Shown: positions 4,901 to 9,208 of the stretch, one piece after another
Numbering within the stretch: position 1 is the first letter of the stretch
Layout: every line of letters begins with the position of its first letter
DNA from: DATLHO01 sp035539855
Lineage (GTDB): Bacteria > Bacteroidota > Ignavibacteria > OLB7
Direction: 5' to 3'
Length of the DNA stretch: 9,208 nucleotides
NCBI GenBank assembly: GCA_035539855.1
Contig: DATLHO010000315.1
Span: forward strand, 1 to 9,208
The notes under the pieces: generated by a model
The model's database searches: none
The model's input: only the letters and a program-made list of their open reading frames with translations
Told to the model about the DNA's origin: nothing
Program-made: the position numbers and the translations under genes

Positions 4901-7276
4901 ATGCAACGACTCGTCCGTCTGGTTCTTCTTCTGATCGTCTCGGCGACGCCGGTGCTTGCACAGCGCGTCAGCGGCACGCTTTCGGGCATCGTCACCGAGG
5001 CCGAGTCCGGCGAGTCGGTGATCGGCGCGTCGGTCGCGATCTACGCCGACAGCGCATCGCTCGGCCGCTCGGCGATGCGCGGCGCGATCACGAACAAGTT
5101 CGGCTTCTACTCGATCGCCGGCATCGCTCCCGGCCGCTACCTCGTACAGGTCCGCTCGATCGGTCTCGCGCCGGCGAAGCAGGCGATCGAGATCGGCGAG
5201 CGCGCCGACGATCTGCGCCTCGACGTGCGCCTGTCCGAGTCATCGGTGCGCACGCGCGAAGTCGTCGTCGAGGCCGACCGCGACGCTTCGCCGACCGGAT
5301 CGATCAGCGCGGTCGAGCTGCGCCCGGGGTTCATGGAACAGCTACCGTCGCTCGGCGGCGAGGTCGATGTCTTCCGCACGCTGCAGTTGCTGCCCGGCGT
5401 CAAGTCGATCAGCGAGGTCTCGAGCGGGCTGTACGTCCGCGGCGGATCGCCCGATCAGAACCTCATCCTCCTCGACGGAGTCATCGTCTACAACCCCACC
5501 CACCTCGGCGGCTTCCTCAGCACTTTCAACTCCGATGCGCTGCGCGACGTGCGCCTGATCAAGGGCGCGTTCCCCGCCGAGTATGGAGGCCGCCTCTCGA
5601 GTGTCGTCGACATGACGATGCGCGAGGGCACGAAGGAGAAGATCTCCGGCGCCGGAGGAATCAGCCTGATCAACTCGCGCCTGACGGTCGAGGGACCGAT
5701 CACCGAGGACGCAACGTTCATGGTCTCCGGCCGCCGGATGTATCTCGACCTGCTGACGTCGCTGGCGCCGGAGTCCGAGGAGATCCCGACGTACTACTTC
5801 TATGACGCCAACGCCAAGCTCAACTACCGGCTGTCCGAGAGCGATCATCTCTACCTGAGCGGCTACTTCGGTCGCGACGTGCTCAACAGCGCGACCGGTT
5901 CGCGAGCCGACGGCGTCGCGCGCGATCACTTCGAGATCACCTGGGGGAACGTTACGGCGAACCTCCGGTGGATGCACATCGTCTCCCCTTCCCTGTTCAC
6001 GAACTTCTCGGCGATCTACACGGACTACGACTTCTCGACGCTGTTCGAGGATCAGTACGGCGGCGGCACGAACTCATCGAACTTCAAGTCCGTCACCGGC
6101 ATCCGCGACGTCATGCTGCGTGGCGAGGCGCAGTGGTTTCCGCACGCCGATCACATCGTCAAGACGGGCATCGAGGCGACCGAGCATCGCTTCCGCGCCG
6201 ACGCGAGCGCCGAGCTCGGCGACTTCCCGCGGATCGAGCGCGACCCGACGATCCGCAGGTCACTCGACGCGTCGCTGTACCTGCAGGACGAGTGGCAGAT
6301 CAGCCCGCGGCTGTCGGCGAACATCGGCGGGCGACTCTATTACTTCGAGAGCGGTGATTACGTGCGCGTCGAGCCGCGCCTGTCGGCGGCATATCAGCTC
6401 GACGAGGTCGTGACGCTCAAGGGCGCGTACTCGATGGGCAATCAGTTCCTCCATCTCGTCGCCCGCAACGACATCTCGCTGCCGACCGACGTGTGGTTCC
6501 CATCGACCTCCACGATCGCGCCGAGCGAGTCGCAGCAGGGCGTGCTCGGCGTCGAGACGTCGCTGCTCGACGGCGAGTACCTCGTGACCGTCGAGGGGTA
6601 CTACAAGACCATGCGCAACGTGCTCGAGTACAAGGACACCGCGTCGTTCTCGCTCGACGTTCCGCTCGAGAACTCGTTCGCCGCCGGTGACGGCGAGGCG
6701 TACGGCGTCGAGCTGTTCATCAACAAGCGGATCGGATCGTTCACCGGGTGGATCGGCTACACGCTCGCGTGGACGAAGCGAACGTTCGAGGAGCTCAACG
6801 ACGGCCAGCCCTTCTATCCGCGACACGACCGGCGCCATGACGTGTCGCTGGTGCTCGTGTATCGTCTGGGCGAATCGTGGGAGCTCGGCGCGACCTGGGT
6901 CTACGGCACCGGCCAGGCGTACACCGTGCCGACCGGGCAGTACCGGTTCACGCACCATCAGGTCGGCGGCGGCGACCCGGAGTACGTCGGCGGCTACGAC
7001 GAGCGGCTCGACTACACCGGACGCAACGAGTACAGGCTGCCCGCCTTCCACAAGCTCGACCTGAACTTCGCGCACTCGTTCACGTGGTTTTCACTGCCGT
7101 TCAAGCTGTCGCTCAACGTGTACAACGCCTACGGCCGGAAGAACGTCTTCGCGCAGTACGTCGACCGAGTCTACACGCAGGATCCGACCACCGGCGAGTA
7201 CTACGACGAGTACAAGTTCAAGCGCTTCACCCTCTTCCCGTTCGTGCCCACGATCGGGCTCTCCTTCAAGTTCTGA
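4901..7276 (+). CDS. TonB-dependent outer-membrane receptor with carboxypeptidase-regulatory-like domain
   Basis: This is a 791-residue outer-membrane transporter energised by TonB; the substrate cannot be told from sequence. A signal peptide spans residues 1-20 (cleavage after VLA). Residues about 24-111 form a carboxypeptidase-regulatory-like (CarboxypepD_reg) domain, with the signature GxVTEAESGESVIGASV and FGFYSIAGIAPGRYLVQV. The plug covers about 120-240, with VDVFRTLQLLPGV, YVRGGSPDQNLILLDG (178-193) and AFPAEYGGRLSSVVD (223-237). The rest is the barrel, with alternating strands, and ends in FKF, the aromatic C-terminus recognised by the BAM machinery. This layout is common in Bacteroidota and relatives. 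The ATG at 4901 gives the signal peptide directly; no SD is seen. The stop overlaps the start of a DUF4249-type lipoprotein gene, so the two are translated together. No separate promoter could be recognised in the 90 bases between the preceding hairpin and this start. Confidence 0.93.
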   Translation: MQRLVRLVLLLIVSATPVLAQRVSGTLSGIVTEAESGESVIGASVAIYADSASLGRSAMRGAITNKFGFYSIAGIAPGRYLVQVRSIGLAPAKQAIEIGERADDLRLDVRLSESSVRTREVVVEADRDASPTGSISAVELRPGFMEQLPSLGGEVDVFRTLQLLPGVKSISEVSSGLYVRGGSPDQNLILLDGVIVYNPTHLGGFLSTFNSDALRDVRLIKGAFPAEYGGRLSSVVDMTMREGTKEKISGAGGISLINSRLTVEGPITEDATFMVSGRRMYLDLLTSLAPESEEIPTYYFYDANAKLNYRLSESDHLYLSGYFGRDVLNSATGSRADGVARDHFEITWGNVTANLRWMHIVSPSLFTNFSAIYTDYDFSTLFEDQYGGGTNSSNFKSVTGIRDVMLRGEAQWFPHADHIVKTGIEATEHRFRADASAELGDFPRIERDPTIRRSLDASLYLQDEWQISPRLSANIGGRLYYFESGDYVRVEPRLSAAYQLDEVVTLKGAYSMGNQFLHLVARNDISLPTDVWFPSTSTIAPSESQQGVLGVETSLLDGEYLVTVEGYYKTMRNVLEYKDTASFSLDVPLENSFAAGDGEAYGVELFINKRIGSFTGWIGYTLAWTKRTFEELNDGQPFYPRHDRRHDVSLVLVYRLGESWELGATWVYGTGQAYTVPTGQYRFTHHQVGGGDPEYVGGYDERLDYTGRNEYRLPAFHKLDLNFAHSFTWFSLPFKLSLNVYNAYGRKNVFAQYVDRVYTQDPTTGEYYDEYKFKRFTLFPFVPTIGLSFKF

Positions 7277-8136
7277 TGCGCACGATGACCAAACTCCGTT
7301 CGATCGCTCTGGCTCTTGCATTCGCGCTGACGCTCGGCGCGTGCGAGGAGACCGTCGACATCACCGACGCGACCTACCGCGAGCGCATGGTCATCCATGC
7401 CGTGCTCGATCCGGTCGACTCGGTCGACATCACGATCACCCGGACGCTGCCGATCAACCGTCCGTACGACGCGGCCGAGGCTGCACTCAGCGATGTTGCG
7501 GGGACCCTCACGATCGTCGATCCCGCCGCTCCGGGCGCGAGTCAGCAGGCGACGCTCGTCCACGTCGGCAACGGTCACTACACCGCGCGCCTGGCCGACC
7601 GCGCCGTCGTTCCAAAGGAAGGCTTCGAGTACCGCCTCGACGTCTCGTGGCGCGGGCGCTCGGCTGGCGCGCGCACGATCGTCCCTCGATCGGCGACGGT
7701 CGACTCGGTGACGCTCGTGCCGTCGAGCTGGTCGTGGGAAGGGCGGCCGATGGAGATGTTCAGCGTACGGGCGGTGATCGATCCCAATCCCGGCGAGGTC
7801 TATCTGCTCGCCTCGACGCAGCTCGATTCGTCCTTCGGCGAGCCGCCGATGCCGATGTTCACGAGCGCGCCGATCGCGCGCTCGCGCGACACGAACGCGC
7901 AGGGGCGCATCGCCATGGTCGACGAATGGAACGCGTACAGCGAGCCCGAGGGGCTCGCCGCCGTCGTCGTCACGTATGACGAGCCGTACTACGAATTCCA
8001 GCGCACCTACTATCGCGGCGACGACATGGGACCGTTCGGCTCCGGATCGGACATCGTCAGGTGGACGGTCGAGGGTGATGCGATCGGACTGTTCATCGGC
8101 CGGACGACGCGCATCGTGCCCGCGACGCACGACTGA
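7276..8136 (+). CDS. DUF4249-type lipoprotein, partner of the TonB-dependent receptor
   Basis: The 286-residue protein begins with a basic, hydrophobic leader ending in the lipobox LGAC, giving a lipidated cysteine at C23. The acidic residues straight after it (CEETVD) fit the loose surface-export signals of Bacteroidota lipoproteins. The mature part starts with a segment of the form ERMVIHAVLDPVDSVDITITRTLPI, followed by beta-rich sequence (LTIVDPAAP, YTARLAD, YRLDVSWRG), which resembles DUF4249. Members of that family are typically encoded next to TonB-dependent receptors and probably help capture or gate the substrate, but the role is unproven. The ATG shares one base with the receptor stop (TGATG), pointing to translational coupling; an ATG at 7285 would also keep the signal peptide. 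The receptor-lipoprotein pair resembles SusC/SusD in layout, although this is not a SusD homologue as far as I can see. Confidence 0.8.
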   Translation: MRTMTKLRSIALALAFALTLGACEETVDITDATYRERMVIHAVLDPVDSVDITITRTLPINRPYDAAEAALSDVAGTLTIVDPAAPGASQQATLVHVGNGHYTARLADRAVVPKEGFEYRLDVSWRGRSAGARTIVPRSATVDSVTLVPSSWSWEGRPMEMFSVRAVIDPNPGEVYLLASTQLDSSFGEPPMPMFTSAPIARSRDTNAQGRIAMVDEWNAYSEPEGLAAVVVTYDEPYYEFQRTYYRGDDMGPFGSGSDIVRWTVEGDAIGLFIGRTTRIVPATHD

Positions 8137-8143
8137 TCGGCAT

Positions 8144-9208
8144 TCAGAACCGGAAGTGAGTCGCCGCGCGAAACGTGACGTCGTACGCAAGCGACCCGGC
8201 GTCAAGTGCGCTCGTCCAGTCTGAGGTCGCCGCCGCGAGCGAGAGCCACGGGAACGGCTGGAAGCGCGCGCCGAGGCTCCACGCAAATCCCTGCCGCCCG
8301 CCCACCTGCACGCCGCTCATGAGCGTCAGCAATCGCCACGGCGTCCATTGGCCGCCCACCGAAACGCGCGCCGCTCCCTCGCCTCCGATCGCATCATTGA
8401 GATCGAACGCCGCCTCGACGCCGGCGAGCAGATCACCACGAATCGCCGGGACGAACGCGGTGATGTCGACCGCGCCGCCGATGCGAAGCTGCGACGGCAG
8501 CGACGTCGTGAATGATCCGACCGTGTCGAGCTCTCCGCGATACCCGCAGAGCACCTCGTAGGTGAGCCCGCCGCCGCGGTCGGTGACGACCGTATCGATC
8601 GTGCGCGCGCGCTGCAGGTTCAAACCCTCCCAGTCGAGCGAGCCGATCTCGTCGACAGTCACCCCGAAGGTGATCGCGTCGCGCGTCGTGACGCGCTGAC
8701 GGCGCAGGTGCTCCGGATCGAGCGGTGAGCCGATCGAGAGCTCCTCGTCCATGCGCACTCGCCGTAGAACCACCGCCGAAAGCCCGAATGATCCGCCCCA
8801 GCCCAGCGCACGCGAGCTGTCGGAGGCTCCGAAGCCAGGACGCAGGATCGCCTGCGACGGCTCGAAGCTCGCCGGCACCGAGCTGCGGAACGCGTAGTAT
8901 CCGTTGACGCCGAGTCGGCGCGTGCGGCCGGCCGGCGGCAGCCTGAGCGTCTCGACGAAGCTCGCGGGGTCGACGTCGAAGTGTACGATGCCCTCGAGCG
9001 TCGCGATGCTCGCGCCGAAGCCGACGACCGGAAGCCAGACGTCGCCGGAGTCGGTTACGTCGACGCGATTCCACGCCGTGGCCAGCGTGAGCGCGAGCCG
9101 CTTGACCCACTCGCCGCCGATGTCGGTTCCGTCGTAGCGCTTGTCGCCCTCGAAGACATCGCCCTGCCCGAGCACATCCTGTCGGAACTCCTCGGGGAAG
9201 TTCATCCT
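8144..9208 (-). CDS. Outer-membrane beta-barrel protein, DUF5723-like, 5' end missing
   Basis: The frame stays open to the right edge, giving 354 residues of a longer protein. The first methionine (9205) is followed by NFPEEFRQDVLGQ, which is no signal peptide, so the true start lies outside. The sequence alternates like amphipathic beta-strands, with LPSQLRIGGAVDI, GGEGAARVSVGGQWTPWRLLTLMSGVQ, GFAWSLGARF and PWLSLAAATSD near the end, and it closes with the aromatic residues HFRF, typical of BAM-inserted barrels. The SLPSQLRIGGAVDI and GGRQGFAWSLGARF features recall DUF5723-family barrels of Bacteroidota and Chlorobiota; this family call is tentative. The gene converges on the DUF4249 gene with 7 bases between stops and no visible terminator. 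Function is unknown; PorV/OmpA-like roles cannot be excluded. Confidence 0.65.
   Translation of the reverse strand, partial: RMNFPEEFRQDVLGQGDVFEGDKRYDGTDIGGEWVKRLALTLATAWNRVDVTDSGDVWLPVVGFGASIATLEGIVHFDVDPASFVETLRLPPAGRTRRLGVNGYYAFRSSVPASFEPSQAILRPGFGASDSSRALGWGGSFGLSAVVLRRVRMDEELSIGSPLDPEHLRRQRVTTRDAITFGVTVDEIGSLDWEGLNLQRARTIDTVVTDRGGGLTYEVLCGYRGELDTVGSFTTSLPSQLRIGGAVDITAFVPAIRGDLLAGVEAAFDLNDAIGGEGAARVSVGGQWTPWRLLTLMSGVQVGGRQGFAWSLGARFQPFPWLSLAAATSDWTSALDAGSLAYDVTFRAATHFRF

Noticed and set aside
3273..4961. 562-codon open frame on the minus strand opposite the half-ClpB gene
   Set aside because: It mirrors a gene with clear ClpB homology, and its composition (rich in E, D, R, L) is what the complement of GC-biased codons gives. 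No recognisable domain or start signal.
7201..8286. 361-codon minus-strand frame opposite the DUF4249 gene
   Set aside because: It is arginine/aspartate-rich shadow sequence and would overlap both real neighbours. The plus-strand reading has a lipobox and family-like features.
1..9208. tRNA, rRNA, CRISPR, insertion sequence, prophage or defence system
   Set aside because: I looked for repeats with regular spacing, cloverleaf ends, transposase-like frames and terminal repeats and saw none. Apart from the half-ClpB, the genes are ordinary envelope functions.

Overview
This GC-rich window comes from a Gram-negative, outer-membrane-bearing bacterium, most probably in the Bacteroidota/Chlorobiota (FCB) group. 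Four things point there: a Kdo transferase, a TonB-dependent receptor with an N-terminal carboxypeptidase-regulatory-like domain, a DUF4249-type lipoprotein overlapping it, and promoter candidates matching the TTG / TAnnTTTG pattern. Most starts also lack a Shine-Dalgarno (SD) sequence. The high GC suggests a GC-rich lineage such as Kapabacteria-like, Chlorobiota or Rhodothermota, but the sequence alone does not decide between them.

Left part (1-3161, minus strand): plsY, gpsA and waaA lie head to tail with short gaps (6 and 35 bases), followed after 109 bases by the first codons of larC, which leaves the window. GpsA makes sn-glycerol-3-phosphate and PlsY acylates it, so the pair covers entry into phospholipid synthesis. 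WaaA adds Kdo to lipid A. Together this is an envelope-building operon. LarC, a nickel-pincer cofactor protein, is unrelated in function and may have its own promoter.

Middle (3162-4810): a 243-base divergent spacer holds a good minus-strand promoter with a small palindrome between its two elements, and a weaker plus-strand candidate. The plus-strand gene is a free-standing C-terminal half of the disaggregase ClpB: part of the coiled-coil middle domain plus a complete second AAA+ ATPase module. It has its own strong SD, and the spacer shows no remnant of the first AAA+ domain. A perfect-looking hairpin follows it. This half-ClpB is the most unusual object in the window.

Right part (4901-9208): a complete TonB-dependent receptor overlaps by one base with a DUF4249-type lipoprotein, forming a two-gene outer-membrane uptake unit of unknown substrate. 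A convergent minus-strand gene, cut by the window edge, encodes an outer-membrane beta-barrel resembling DUF5723 proteins. I saw no tRNA, rRNA, CRISPR array, insertion sequence or phage gene.
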